Positions 34,449 to 45,627 of a DNA stretch of 64,000 nucleotides are shown here, one piece after another; within the stretch, counting starts at the first letter, position 1; every line of letters begins with the position of its first letter. The translations under genes were made by a program, and so were the position numbers. The stretch comes from Clonostachys chloroleuca (taxonomy: Eukaryota; Ascomycota; Sordariomycetes; Hypocreales; Bionectriaceae): the NCBI GenBank assembly GCA_037952775.1, contig JBANAY010000003.1, positions 37,262,001-37,326,000 of the forward strand. The letters run 5' to 3'. The notes beneath the pieces were generated by a model. The model did not search any database. It was not told the origin of the DNA and was given only the letters and a program-made list of their open reading frames with translations.

Positions 34449-37400
34449 GGTGAAGTCTGATACTAGTCCTCTATCGTGTGGAAGAAGGTTGAACGAACAT
34501 CGAACTCCGGGATGAGGCCATCGAGAGCGGAAAAGGCCATTTCTCCCGGTTCTTGATTGATGGGGGGCCAGGGTCCTCGTAAATACTTTGCCGCACCTGC
34601 AACCCAGGGCTGCGCAGAGATCATCGGATGCTACCCCAGCGCCATGCAACCCATCACACAGGAGTTCTCTTGTTGTCACATAACATGTATTTTCATCTGC
34701 CGAATAGCGGGCCAATGCAGCGAGTTTTATGCCTTTCCACTAGGGAATCCTCTTTCATGCAGGAGGTTGATGGGCGTGCCACTATCAATGTCACCAGATC
34801 GTCTTGAGAGACCACGCCCTGAGTAGATGGCAGGATAGAGTGAGAAAAGCCCTGATGCGGCTTACTCCGAAGCTGTCTTGCCTTTCAACCAACCAGAAGG
34901 CGGGAGGTGCATGCTGCATATTGCTTTTGAGAGCTTCTGCCCCATCCTTTGGTCCTTGCAGCGTGATGACCGTTTCTGGAGGGATATGCATAATAAAGCG
35001 GGCTTCGCAGGCGTAGGAATTATTTTTGGCAGATTCATCATAGATTAGGTAGACTGTGAGAAAACTTTTTCTTAGAGAATAGTATGACCTGTCCCATAAC
35101 ACGCCATTCGCCGTTCGCTTTTGCCGCCCGGCTCAGCAAACAGCCAGAGATGTTTTGACAGGTGTATCATGTAGGAATCCAAACCTGGTCAATAGCGTCA
35201 CCCGCTCCCTCGGAGAATCGGCTCCCACAGTATTTTTGCGACAGGGCAATCATTGTCGTGGGGCTTGGAACATCCTAACAAGCATTTCTATATTAATTGG
35301 CACTGTCCTGTGCCGGATGGCGTTCATGATCACCGTTGAGTGACTTGAGTGAGATACTAAGAGGACTCGGAACAAATACCGTTCCTCTCACTTCCGTATA
35401 CGCTGTTGCCGAGTAAATCGACAAGAAGAGTAGGGCCGAAGGATGTGAGGTTAATGCACGGCCCGGGAATTGGCCAAACCTTCCCCGAAGGATCTGCCGT
35501 TACAATAGAGTTCTACCCGCCTTTACGCTCGAACCCTCCGGGAGGCCTGAAGCTGGCAAGAGACGCACTCCCCAGACGGGATCTGCTTACAAGTTGATTG
35601 CTATCCCACGCCGCCGAAGGAGTGGCGTCCGAGACAAAGAACGGGCGATGATCAATTGTTGACGAGGAGGAGTGCCGCGTGATGCTCGGTTTCTCCCCAT
35701 GCTTTCGTTCATCGACCTATTACACCCCAGCACTTACTAAGAGTTTTTCTTTCGGTTATATCCGTTCTCAATCGAATAAATTCTCCTCCTCCCATTTCTG
35801 GTTTGACGTCTGCTCGGCATGATTACAGAAGACCCTCTTTTCAGAACTACGCGTCTTGTTTCCCCTGAGTAGAGATCTCGATTGCAGGTGTCAAGCAAGG
35901 CGTCTTCTCTCTTGGGGATCACTTCCTTCAGTGAGGCTTATCATTAACCCTGATCTCCTAGAGAGCCAGTCGGGTTGCCACCAGAGGGTGAAGGCGTCGT
36001 CGACCTGGCTAAACCTTGAAGCAGACTTGGCAGAGCAAAGCGCGACCCCGGTTGATAGCTTATGGAGGTATAATTGGCCTGATTGCCATTGTTTTCTCGT
36101 CCGATCATGCCCTTTCGAGCCTGCATTAGCCCTGGGACCATAGACAGATCCAGGTGAGCAGCAAGGATGTGTGGAAGAAAGCGGTTGACTTTGCGAAATC
36201 TTCAGGCAGTCCGTATTCTGGGGATTGGTTTCAGTCTGTAGTCAATTCACAGTTTCTTGGCCGGGGCTCTGCACCGATACGGCCAGTCACTGGCTTCTTT
36301 TCGTTTGCGATCCAATGGAAGGCAGCCTGCATGACAGGAGCTCTATGAGGCAATGCTACTGCGTTTTCTACCATCCGCACAGCGCACAGACCGCGGATTT
36401 ATTTTCCGGCCAGTTCACTCACCTTAATCTGTCTCTTGACTGCTGTTACTGGCTGTATCACAGGTCCATGTTCAAGGGCGGATACTTCCTCTTGGGGCAC
36501 CCGATAGCTATGTTTTTAAGCGACCGACACAAAACATGGCACACCAATGCTCTTTTCACGCAAGTCGGGCACCCTGTTTTTCATATAATACTAAACGTAA
36601 TAATAAGCCGATCATAAAATTATTCTACAATATTTAGCTCGTTATTGTATTTATTATTGGGTTAATTGCTTTGATATTGTATTGGAATTCAACGCAGGAG
36701 GTTCTGGGTGTGCCATATTTTATGTCACTCGCTATGCTCTTCCAATCCCTTGTTTCGGTCTATATGTGCGGCAGGCCGCTGTTACTGCGAGAAATGATTT
36801 TTACGCTCCAGCCAAACATTCACCGCGCGATTGAGTCAGGTTGCTCAACTCGGTGAGTAACCATATTTCTAGACACTCGTCTAACGCCGCAACTCGCTGC
36901 TTCACACAACTATGCTGGCGGCTTCATGGAAAGAAGAAAAGGCGACGAGTTAAGTATTCAGACAATCAATGTTTCGTTTCAGATGAGTGAATCCAAAATT
37001 GTTCAATTATGGTAAGCGTCCCCCAGTGTGGTTGGAGTATCTTCATAAGACTTGTTATGGCACTTCAACCACGAGTGATCGGGATGCGACCAATATGGCA
37101 TTCATAAGAGCAACCTGAAATGTTTACGGAAGCAGAGCGACATCTTCTGTAAAAATGCGAAATGGGTGAACATGCCATAGTTTGTTTCTCTGCGAGCTAC
37201 TTTGGCTATTGGCTTCAATAGTAGAGCAAACGGCCGAGGTACATGTAGACAGGATGTTAATCTACTCGCCAGTTTTTCCAGTCAAGAGACTCTGGCCGAG
37301 TCAGCCCAGGTTGCTCCCAATTGCGACCGAAGAGTTCGAGCTGGAAATATCCCTCGGGTTTTAGATTTGTCATTACCTTTTTTTTTTTTTTTAAACGTCG

Positions 37401-38353
37401 AAGATGGTTTGGTTTGGTTTGGTAGTAATCTGCAGTGCCTCGCTTCGCCGCCCAATTCGGTCGATCACCTGCCACCTCCCATGCGTAGCTTTGCCTATAT
37501 CGGAGGGAGGCAAAAGGGCACCAAGCTGCCACGCCGACCGGCAGGTACCAATGGCATGGGAATTCCGAATAGGTGCTCTTGATGGTTCGTGAATTACCGG
37601 GCCGGAAATCTAGTGAAGAATTGCGAATCAAGCCGGGCCGGGAAAACCGGGAGGACCGGGACAAACCAGACCCACGCACGCCGTTGCCTCTCTCGCAAAA
37701 CGAATTCCGAGGGCGGCCCTGGTGCGACACCATGAAGAGGGGGAAAACAAATGACTGGAAATGCAAAATTAGGGAGCGTTCCTGAGGAAATACTGGCCTG
37801 GGCTGGGTGTGTCCGGCAAGGGAAATGGAGGGAGGGGTCAGCCATGTTGCAGCTTGTGTCATGGCTCGGCCGTAGGTTCCAGATCGTGTGGAGATTATCC
37901 CGGAGATCTGCATGTAAAATGACCCTCGCAAGCCATCACAAGCCCACCAAAAGAGGGGGCGGGGTCGTTGGAGAGGCTTTGCGTATCAACCTATGGATGA
38001 TTCTTTCGACAGCCTCCCCACGCCAGATGGTGGCCAGGCGAAAACTGGACAGACGCCGGGACGAGCCGGCTCAGAACTACCGATTTGGGATTTTCTGGAC
38101 AGCTCTTTGGATGGGTTGAGGTTGGTGAGAAGCTCACTGACTAATAACTACCCCAACGTCTATGCGGTCCAGCCGGTCCCTCGTTGCTCGTGGCACGCTA
38201 CCTTGTGTGCGTGCTCACGGGTGCTATTTAACATGAGCTCGCCCGGTTTCGCAGAGAGCTTGGAGCTGAAGCTTAATACTGTAGTCTTCCGCAGAGCAAA
38301 ATAAAAGTTGATTGTTTCGTTTGTTCCTCCATTTCACAGTACACTCACACATC
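34449..38353. other. Gene-poor 3.9-kb stretch with element relics
   Basis: It holds the second copy of the inverted-repeat element (36517-36735), an AT-rich patch around it and a T-run at about 37379-37392. Short plus-strand frames around 35856-36860 contain hydrophobic stretches (GGIIGLIAIVFS in one frame) but are broken by stops and match no family I know. The last 300 bp should contain the promoter of the dehydrogenase gene. Confidence 0.5.
36517..36735. mobile_element. Small non-autonomous inverted-repeat element, diverged copy 2
   Basis: This 219-bp copy is inverted relative to 7429-7651. Its left end matches the consensus terminus CAAGTGGGTGAAATAA...CATGGCAC at about 19 of 26 positions, and its right end at about 20 of 26 in reverse complement; many differences are transitions. 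The centre shares AGCTAAATATT.TAGAAT and TTATTATT with copy 1 in inverted order. The adjacent 5-mers, GTTTT on the left and GCTCT on the right, differ by two transitions and could be a decayed target duplication. Boundaries are good to a few bases. Confidence 0.65.
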
Positions 38354-39953
38354 ATGTCCACCTCCATTCTCTCATCACAGGTCAAGGACCAGTCCTTGAT
38401 CGTCTCGTCCGGTCTCGTCAACGGCGAGTGGAGGACAGGCGCCAACGGCAAGACCTTCAACGTCTCCGAGCCCTCTACCAACACCACTCTCCTCGAATGC
38501 TCCGACCTCGACAAGCAGGACTTCGTCGATGCCATTGCCAGCGCCAAGATCGGAACCAAGGAATTCCACGAAAACACAACCGCCAAGGAGCGAGGCGCTC
38601 TCCTGCGAAAATGGTACGACCTGATCATCGCCAACTCAGCAGACAGTACGTGAAACAGCCCCCAGAAACAATCAGCCAAGCCTCATACTAATCGCTATCC
38701 AGTCGCAACCATCCTTTCGCTCGAGAACGGAAAGACCCGCGCCGAGGCCGAGGGTGAGGTCAAGTACGCTGCTGGCTTTATCTCCTGGTTCGCCGAGGAG
38801 GCTACCCGATCATACGGCGATGTCATCCCCTCCTCCTACCAAAACTCCATGGTCATCACACTCAAGGAGCCCGTCGGTGTCTGCGGCATCATCACTCCCT
38901 GGAACTTCCCCGCCGCCATGATCACTCGCAAGGTCGCCCCCGCCATCGCCGCCGGCTGCTCCGTCGTCATCAAGCCCCCCAGCGAGACCCCCTTCACAGC
39001 CCTCACCCTCGCCAAGCTGGCCCTCGAGGCCGGCATCCCCGCCAACTGCTTCCACGTTGTGCCGACCAAGAACCGCCAGGCCTCCATGGAGCTCGCCACC
39101 AGCCCCGACGTCAAGAAGCTGAGCTTTACTGGCTCCACGGGTGTTGGCAAGATCCTCACCCAGGCTGCTGCCGGTACCATGAAGCGCGTGAGCATGGAGC
39201 TCGGTGGAAACGCCCCCTTCATTGTCTTCGAGGATGCCGACCTCGACAAGGCCGTTGACGGCGCCATGATCTGCAAGTTCCGCGGCTCCGGCCAAACCTG
39301 CGTGGTATGTAAACTCCTCCCTTGTTAAGAATCACATAGGCTTACAAGGATGTTATTTCGCAGTGCGCCAACCGTCTCCTGGTCCACGAGAAGGTCAAGG
39401 ACGCTTTCGTCGAGAAGCTCGTCGCCCGCGTCAACGCCCTTAAGCTCGGCCGCGGCATCGACGAGGGCACCACCCAGGGCCCCCTCATCAACGCCGGCGC
39501 CGTCACCAAGGTCACCGAGCACGTCGCCGACGCCCTCGCCAAGGGCGGCGTCCTCCACGCCGGCGGCAAGCCCCCGCCGACAGCAAGGGCTTCTTCTACG
39601 AGCCCACCGTCATCAGCGGCGCCACCTCCCAGATGCAGGTCGCCACCGACGAGACCTTTGGCCCCCTCGCCGCCATCTTTTCCTTCGCCTCCGAGAGCGA
39701 GGCCGTCGAGCTCGCCAACGCGACCGAGTTCGGCCTCGCGGGGTACTTCTTCAGCAAGGATATTGGTCGCGTCATGCGTGTCGCTCGCAAGCTCGAGTGC
39801 GGTATGGTGGGTGTCAACACTGGTCTGATGAGCGCTGCCGAGACTCCGTTTGGCGGAATCAAGGAGAGTGGTCTCGGTCGCGAGGGAAGCAAGTACGGTA
39901 TGGCTGAGTACCAGAACATCAAGTCCATTACCATCGGAAACTTGGACAGCTAG
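38354..39953 (+). CDS. Succinate-semialdehyde dehydrogenase-like aldehyde dehydrogenase; one-base frameshift
   Basis: Three exons (38354-38645, 38703-39304, 39364-39953) encode about 494 residues once one indel is allowed for. The aldehyde dehydrogenase fold is clear: TPWNFP, FTGSTGVGK in the NAD(P)-binding part, the general base in SMELGGNAP, the catalytic cysteine in GQTCVCANR (across intron 2), and ETPFGGIKESGLGREG near the end. The sequence resembles the succinate-semialdehyde dehydrogenases of the GABA shunt, which form succinate from succinate semialdehyde; substrate assignment is by resemblance only. The frame breaks at the C-run 39571-39575: GGKP is read in one frame and ADSKGFFYEP in another, and one more C rejoins them. 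All downstream motifs are intact, so a sequencing error is likely. Confidence 0.88.
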
Positions 39954-40414
39954 ATGCAAAATTAATGAGTATATAAAAGTGTATGAATGAATGAACAAAT
40001 AAAAAAGTTTAAAACTTATTTTCACAAACTTTGCTCGCGGTACACTCTTCATTTTGGTTTTGTTGTGATGTAGGGTATACCCTTGGCCGGCGTTCATCAA
40101 ACTATTTGTCCAGCAAAGTGTCAACTGTCACATGGATCTGCAGTTTCCAAGAGAAGCCCATGGCTCTTGAGGTGCAAAACATGACGTAAAGTGATATTTC
40201 TCGGCGTACTCAATCTTAAGGCTTCAGTCGTTTAACCTCGAGGCAGGTACGCATTGTTGCGCACAACGTACGATCAACGAGCAGCATATTGATACTACGA
40301 GCTGTCGAGTAATTTAACGTGATCATATCTAATTCATAAATATGGCAAAAATTATACACACCTCCCAATCTCAACTGGACATCGTGATAGTCCATCATGC
40401 CGTATTACATTACT
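39954..40414. other. Convergent intergenic region
   Basis: About 460 bp between the 3' ends of the dehydrogenase (plus strand) and the PTH11-like gene (minus strand). It is AT-rich and shows no open frame of interest. Confidence 0.55.
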
Positions 40415-41982
40415 TCAATTTTGGGTCTGGTTCCCATCTCGCTTTGGCAAAAAGCTCTTCGGCACCACTGGTCGGTGCTCCTTCGTCGCGTCGTCCGTCC
40501 CCTCCATTCGGAGCACCTCCTGGCTCTCATTGTCGCTCATGTCCCTCTCAGATCCCTTCCTCTTCCAGAACGGGACGTTTGGCGGAGATGAATCAGTCGG
40601 TAGCGATGTCACGGTTACCTCCGTCTCCTTTGTGATCATTATCTTCGACATATGATCAGCAGCGGCATTACCCTCTCCTGCCCAGGCGTTGGTGGAATGA
40701 TCAGCAAAATGGGTCATGTCGATGAATTCGTCCGAGTCGTGGTCCTCCTCGTTCCTCGTCAATTGTCTCTTGGTACGGGAACGGGAGCGGTCGAAGGCAG
40801 AGGAGCCCGCGGCGGTGCCGTTCAGAGCATGAGATGGTCCGCCAGAGGGCCCCGACGGTCCTCCGCTGCTCGAGAAGCCTAGGCTGGCGCTGATGGTACG
40901 GACGAGGGGACGTAGGGTGGCAAGGCTGGCAGCTGTGATGGCGAGGCCCATCTCGACGTTGGACCAGACGGCGATAGGTGCGGTGGCCCCTGTGGTGAGA
41001 ATCTCTATTAGCAAGCCAGGCTTCACAGTTGGCATAGGGCAAAAAGGACTTACAAAGATAGTCGGCATCTCGGAATGTCTCCACGTATGCAAAACGAACG
41101 GCGACCGCAGAGCTTGCGCTATTGATGAGAGTGTCAGCCTTCCTATCCCGTGCAACATGGGGTGTTCTTGAGAGCTTACACGCTTCCTAGGAGGAAGATG
41201 GGGACCAGCAGCCATTTCGCACGCTTTTTCATCTTCAAATTCCACACAATGGCGATTGGGAGGAAGGCGAAGATGTAGTCGGTGACGATGCTGAACGTGC
41301 TGAACGTATACGTGAGAGTGATAATGACGTTGATACCGATGCATTTCCCGTCGCCTTGCCTGGTCCAAAAGTAGGGAATGGGCAGGCACTGAAACATGCA
41401 GACGAACATGAAGGTGGTTGTCGTGAGCGTTGTTACACAGAGGGAGATGTAAATGATCCACGAATGCAAGCGGGTCGACGACGTGATTCTAAGGAGGAAG
41501 ACGGCAATGGACGCCTTTGAAGTAATCATGGTTAATGCATAACCGATGAAATCAAGATACCAATACTGTGAGATTAATGGATGGTCAGTCGTGTGCCACC
41601 TGAGAATCGAAAGCAAAGAGAGTAGATCTCACCATCATGGCATGTTGGATGTCCTCTATCGGGAGGTCAGCATGATGCCGTCCAGTTCCATAGTGAATAC
41701 CAAGGAACATCCAAATGTTGTGGATTGTGTAGAATATCTGTATCGAAAAGTGTCAGCCATCAGTTCTCCCATCTTAGCCAACAACCAACCACAGGCCCCC
41801 CAATTCGGCCACAACACTCGACTTATACGTACCACGGAGGCAACGATGAGCCAATCGTCAAGTCCAAATGCCTTGACGAGATAAACGCGGACATAGGTTC
41901 GCAAAAGAACACAGAGCCATGCAACCGTCATAAAACAAGCGCCTACAGCGAGAAGCGCGCCCCCCTGGTTCTCAACGGCCAT
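40415..41982 (-). CDS. PTH11/SAT4-like seven-helix (rhodopsin-fold) membrane protein
   Basis: Five exons on the minus strand (41982-41833, 41737-41633, 41565-41180, 41118-41054, 40989-40415) give 426 residues. Every intron is 61-95 nt with GT...AG ends. The family signature is complete: an extracellular N-terminus and first helix, GLDDWLIVAS, GTGRHHADLP, the SKASIAVFLLRI helix, the CxPIPYFW loop, DYIFAFLPIAIVWNLKM, and WSNVEMGLAITAASLATLRPL before the tail. The C-terminal 130 residues are a hydrophilic, Ser/Asp-rich cytoplasmic tail. Members of this group include surface-sensing receptors of plant pathogens as well as many proteins of unknown ligand; nothing here identifies a ligand. It is convergent with the dehydrogenase gene and divergent from the transposase-derived gene. 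Confidence 0.88.
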
Positions 41983-43487
41983 TGTCGGAAGCGCTCTATT
42001 CTACACTAATTGTAGGTTTAGTGATGATATTGAGCCACGCGAGGAGAAGACCCCAGTAGGTGCGACTGCCGATGCAGGGACGTCGATCATAAACGGTCGA
42101 AGGGAAGAAAAAAAGGAAGGAGACGCAGTAATAAAGAGTGACAAGAACTGGCCAAGAATTCCAATTTTGAGGGTCCGTGGAGCAAAGGCAAACGAACATA
42201 TTACAAGTGTGCATGATATGTCACTGTCACCCACGTTCTCAGCACATGGCGCTTGGAAAGACACGCGAGACTTGGACTACGAGACTAATACACCCAAACC
42301 CTGGACCCTATCTGCCCTATCAACCTCGAGACGATGCTGGCCCATTACTCACTAGTGGCCTCTTGCACCAAATCGGCTCTTTTCCTGCGTGTGTTCGCCG
42401 GGGGCAGCAGGGGGAAAGTGGTCTTCGATATCATCAAGTGGGTAGGCTGAGAACCAGCGATACGATTCACCTAAAAGATTCGCCGGGAGATTCTCCTTCA
42501 AAGCTAGATTGGATTGTAGGCGACGCCCATCGAGCATTAGCGTGTTCCGAATAATAAAGGTAGTTTGAGGTCTAAACTTGCCTGGGGATGGCGTGGACGA
42601 ATCTGCTGAAAACCGGGAACCGATGATATTGGTCTCGGGACACGAGTCCTGTAGCACAAACAACCTGTACCATATTCCCCAGATCTGTACTAGACCGTGC
42701 CTAGCACGACTCATTGGCCGCCATGCCTGAGTCGAGCATAAAGTGCCAACAGGTCACGTGATACATTGTGCCAGACACTGACCATTGTTCTTGCTACCAA
42801 GCTCTGTTGGTGGAAGAGACAAATAAAGTGGATAGAGATGGCAAAAGACTTCCTTCTACGCCGCAGCGTTTGATAATTGGAAATGTCTGGAGGCAGCCAG
42901 CCCCACGGTCAGAGATTCAGGAGGATGCTGGCTTTGTGCTAAGCCAACTAGCCCAGCGCCATCTGCCCCCATCTGCAAAAATTATCTGCAGAAGCTCCCA
43001 ACCTATGGAAGACGCGAGTGAGGAGACGTTGGATCTGAAAATCATCGTTTTGCTTCCAAGCAGCAGTAGAGAAGGATGATGGCAGGTCGAAGCAGCCCAT
43101 CCCCCTCTCTTCCTCGACTGGCGATGATCGGCGATCGGCTGAGAGCCGTCCCCTCGATGTTCAACGGGAGAGGTGGACCTCCCAAGCCCTTGACACGTTT
43201 TTTTGCCGTTGAATTGTGAGGAGCCATGCTTTCGGTCAGCCCCTTTCTGAACTCTAGGAAGAAGGCGACTACTGTTGTGCGGTAGGTCACTCTGGTGGGG
43301 CACGTGCCACCAAACCGGAACCGGAACACAAACCCGACGCGGGGCGAAAAATTGGCCTCCACCAAGGAAGGGAGATCCTCTTGACAAAAACAACCGCACA
43401 CTTATTGTTTCCCTCCCTCGCTCTGCTCCAGCGTCTCGCCCGTCCAGAAGGTTTCCGCCCGTTCGCGCGCACCAGACAAGCGCCATC
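41983..43487. other. Divergent intergenic region upstream of the PTH11-like and transposase-derived genes
   Basis: About 1.5 kb carrying both promoters. Short frames on both strands (for example 42352-42714) have no recognisable content. I looked for terminal inverted repeats that might pair with sequence beyond 44600 and saw none. Confidence 0.55.
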
Positions 43488-44600
43488 ATGCCAAGCGGCT
43501 ACAAGCACGGAGATACGCCCAAACGGGCCATGGTGCGAGGCACCATCTCCTACCTAGAGTCCCAAGGTCTGCCCGTCAACAAGTCGGCCATCTTCCGCCA
43601 CTTCGAGCTATCGCGCTCCCAGGGATATGCGGCCCTCAACATCCCTGCGTCCAGGCGGAATGATCCAGAGTGGGAGGAGACGCGGGGACGGCCCTCGAAG
43701 ATCACCGAGGCGGATCAGCAAAAGATGGAGAGTATTCTGTGGGACGAGCAGTACGAGAACGTCAACCTCAACTGGTCCAAGCTGGCCAAGGAGGCTGGCC
43801 TCGAGACAGAGTGCAATGCCAGGACTCTTCACCGCACCATGGGCACCATGGGCTACCGCCGCTGCATGGGGTGCAGTCGTTGCTGGGTGCACAAGAAAAC
43901 GCGGGAGAAGCGTGTCGAGCACGCAGAGCGCATGCTTGAAACTTTTCCGCAGCCTCAAGACTGGCACGCCGTGCGGTTCAGCGGCGAGCTGCACTTTGGC
44001 TTTGGGCTGGATGGCAAGGTGAGACTGCTGCCAAAGCTGGGAGAGAAGTACTGCCAGGGCTGCACTGACCAGCCGGCTGCAACTACATGGGCCCGAGACA
44101 TCAAAAGAGTGCATGCTTGGGCCGCAATTGGGTATGACTTCAAGTCCGAGCTGCTTTTCTACGACGAGTCTACGAGCCCGAACAATAGCGGGGTGATTTC
44201 AATGCAAGACTACTGCGAGAAGGTGCTGGACGGTGTCGTCAAGACGTGGATCTCAGCAGAGGGTGCTCAACCGTTTGTTCTGGAAGAGGATATCGAGTCG
44301 TTTGCTCATGGTGCGGCTAGCAAGGTGAACCCGGCTCAACAGTGGAAAGAGGAGAATGGCTTGAGGTGCCACTTCAACTGCCTTGACAGTCCAGATCTCA
44401 ACCCGCTGGACTCTCTATGGCCGCCTCATAAGCAATGGGTCACACAGCCACTGGAGAACTGGGACACCGAAGGGTTGAAACAGGCGGCCCGCGACGCGTG
44501 GGTTAACATTGAGCAGCCAAGAGTCAACGCGTGGGTCGACTCCATGCCCCAGAGACTGCGGCAAGTTGTCGAAAATGAGGGGAAGATGTTTCCCTGGTGA
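43488..44600 (+). CDS. Tc1/mariner-type transposase-derived protein, catalytic triad incomplete
   Basis: An intact, intronless frame of 370 residues. The N-terminal 140 residues look like paired helix-turn-helix DNA-binding domains (ISYLESQGLPVNKSAIFRHF, then RGRPSKITEADQQKMESILW and NWSKLAKEAGL). The rest follows the DDE/D layout of Tc1/mariner-like transposases: RFSGELHFGFGLDGKVRLL near residue 163, HAWAAIGYDFKSELLFYDES, VLEEDIESFAHG near 266, and SPDLNPLDSLWPPHKQW near 301-317. The first catalytic acid, normally Asp in a SDE motif, is Gly, and the third is Asp rather than Glu. No flanking inverted repeats or TA duplications were seen. An open frame with a lost catalytic residue suggests either an old insertion or a host-adopted DNA-binding protein. 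Confidence 0.8.
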   Translation: MPSGYKHGDTPKRAMVRGTISYLESQGLPVNKSAIFRHFELSRSQGYAALNIPASRRNDPEWEETRGRPSKITEADQQKMESILWDEQYENVNLNWSKLAKEAGLETECNARTLHRTMGTMGYRRCMGCSRCWVHKKTREKRVEHAERMLETFPQPQDWHAVRFSGELHFGFGLDGKVRLLPKLGEKYCQGCTDQPAATTWARDIKRVHAWAAIGYDFKSELLFYDESTSPNNSGVISMQDYCEKVLDGVVKTWISAEGAQPFVLEEDIESFAHGAASKVNPAQQWKEENGLRCHFNCLDSPDLNPLDSLWPPHKQWVTQPLENWDTEGLKQAARDAWVNIEQPRVNAWVDSMPQRLRQVVENEGKMFPW

Positions 44601-45627
44601 TCGGCGAGGAAAATTTTTCAATGGGCTGATAGGATTTGGGTTGTGAAACTCGACTTTTGATCATCGTGCTTGGATGGCGGGCGTTTGACCTGAAAGAGCT
44701 GGCGTTGTTCATTTTTTTCTTCTGTGGCCTCCAGTCTATTACTGTGATACTACCTTGCCTATCGGGTTCATCAGGGTGATAGTAAAATTAATTTGGGATT
44801 TTCTTTTTGCGTATCGAACCTTGTCCCTCCATGAAACCAGATAGTAGGGCGACCTGCATGCCTCGAGGCCAGTGCGTCAAAATGCTTGTTGATGTGACAC
44901 TTTCCCGACACTCATGGTGCTGATGACTGTCGTGCTATTGGTTGGATGTATGTCCCTGCAGTATTACCTCATGTTGTGTTTGCTTTTGTGAGATAGCGGT
45001 TACGAGTGCAGTTGCTCTGTTAACTGGACTAGTTCTGGCGCTTTTCCTTTCTTTTTTCCCTGCCCGAACGGAAAAATTGGCAAGAAAATGACAGTGGTTG
45101 GGCCAGCATATCACGAATTGATAGAGCGGTGTTCACACTCTCATCGCCTTTTGATCATTGAATTGATATTTAAAAGTTTCGAAGCCATGACCTGGCAGTT
45201 ACATCGATAAGTTCGATAATATCAATTCATATGAGTGAGCTATACAATGACCTACTAGAACTTGGCATCTAAACGGTAATTGTATTGGGGAGCACTCAGA
45301 TCTCACGGAGGTTGGGCTCATTCGTCCTTGAGAGTATCCACATGCAACGGTGGCTGCATCTATCCCAGCACGAGGCCAAGCGACTCGTCGAATGGCGGGA
45401 AATTTGTGACAAGGGCTGGAGCCAAAGATATGTAGGTGGCTCGCTTACCTGGGAATAGCGAGTACGTATATTGTTTCCTCTGGGAGGAAGCCGGTTGTTG
45501 TGGCAATACCGAACCTTCTCATCTATCCGTGTCCCGCCCCTGGTTCACTTGAAATATCCAGGTTCTCAGTCATTTCAGTTCAGTCAACTCGTCCCGTTTG
45601 TGCTTCCTTCCTTGCCCCTCGCCATTC
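44601..45627. other. Intergenic region with a short inverted repeat
   Basis: About 1 kb without a supported gene. A 12-bp perfect inverted repeat (TGAATTGATATT at 45159-45170 and its complement at 45218-45229) could form a hairpin with a 47-bp loop. The part from about 45470 probably contains the promoter of the next gene. Confidence 0.5.

Noticed and set aside
39342..40124. Minus-strand frame of 260 codons
   Set aside because: Antisense of the last SSADH exon plus 3' flank; no recognisable domain.
38350..44620. SSADH, PTH11-like and transposase-derived genes as one functional unit
   Set aside because: The orientations are convergent then divergent, and the predicted roles are unrelated; proximity alone is not enough.
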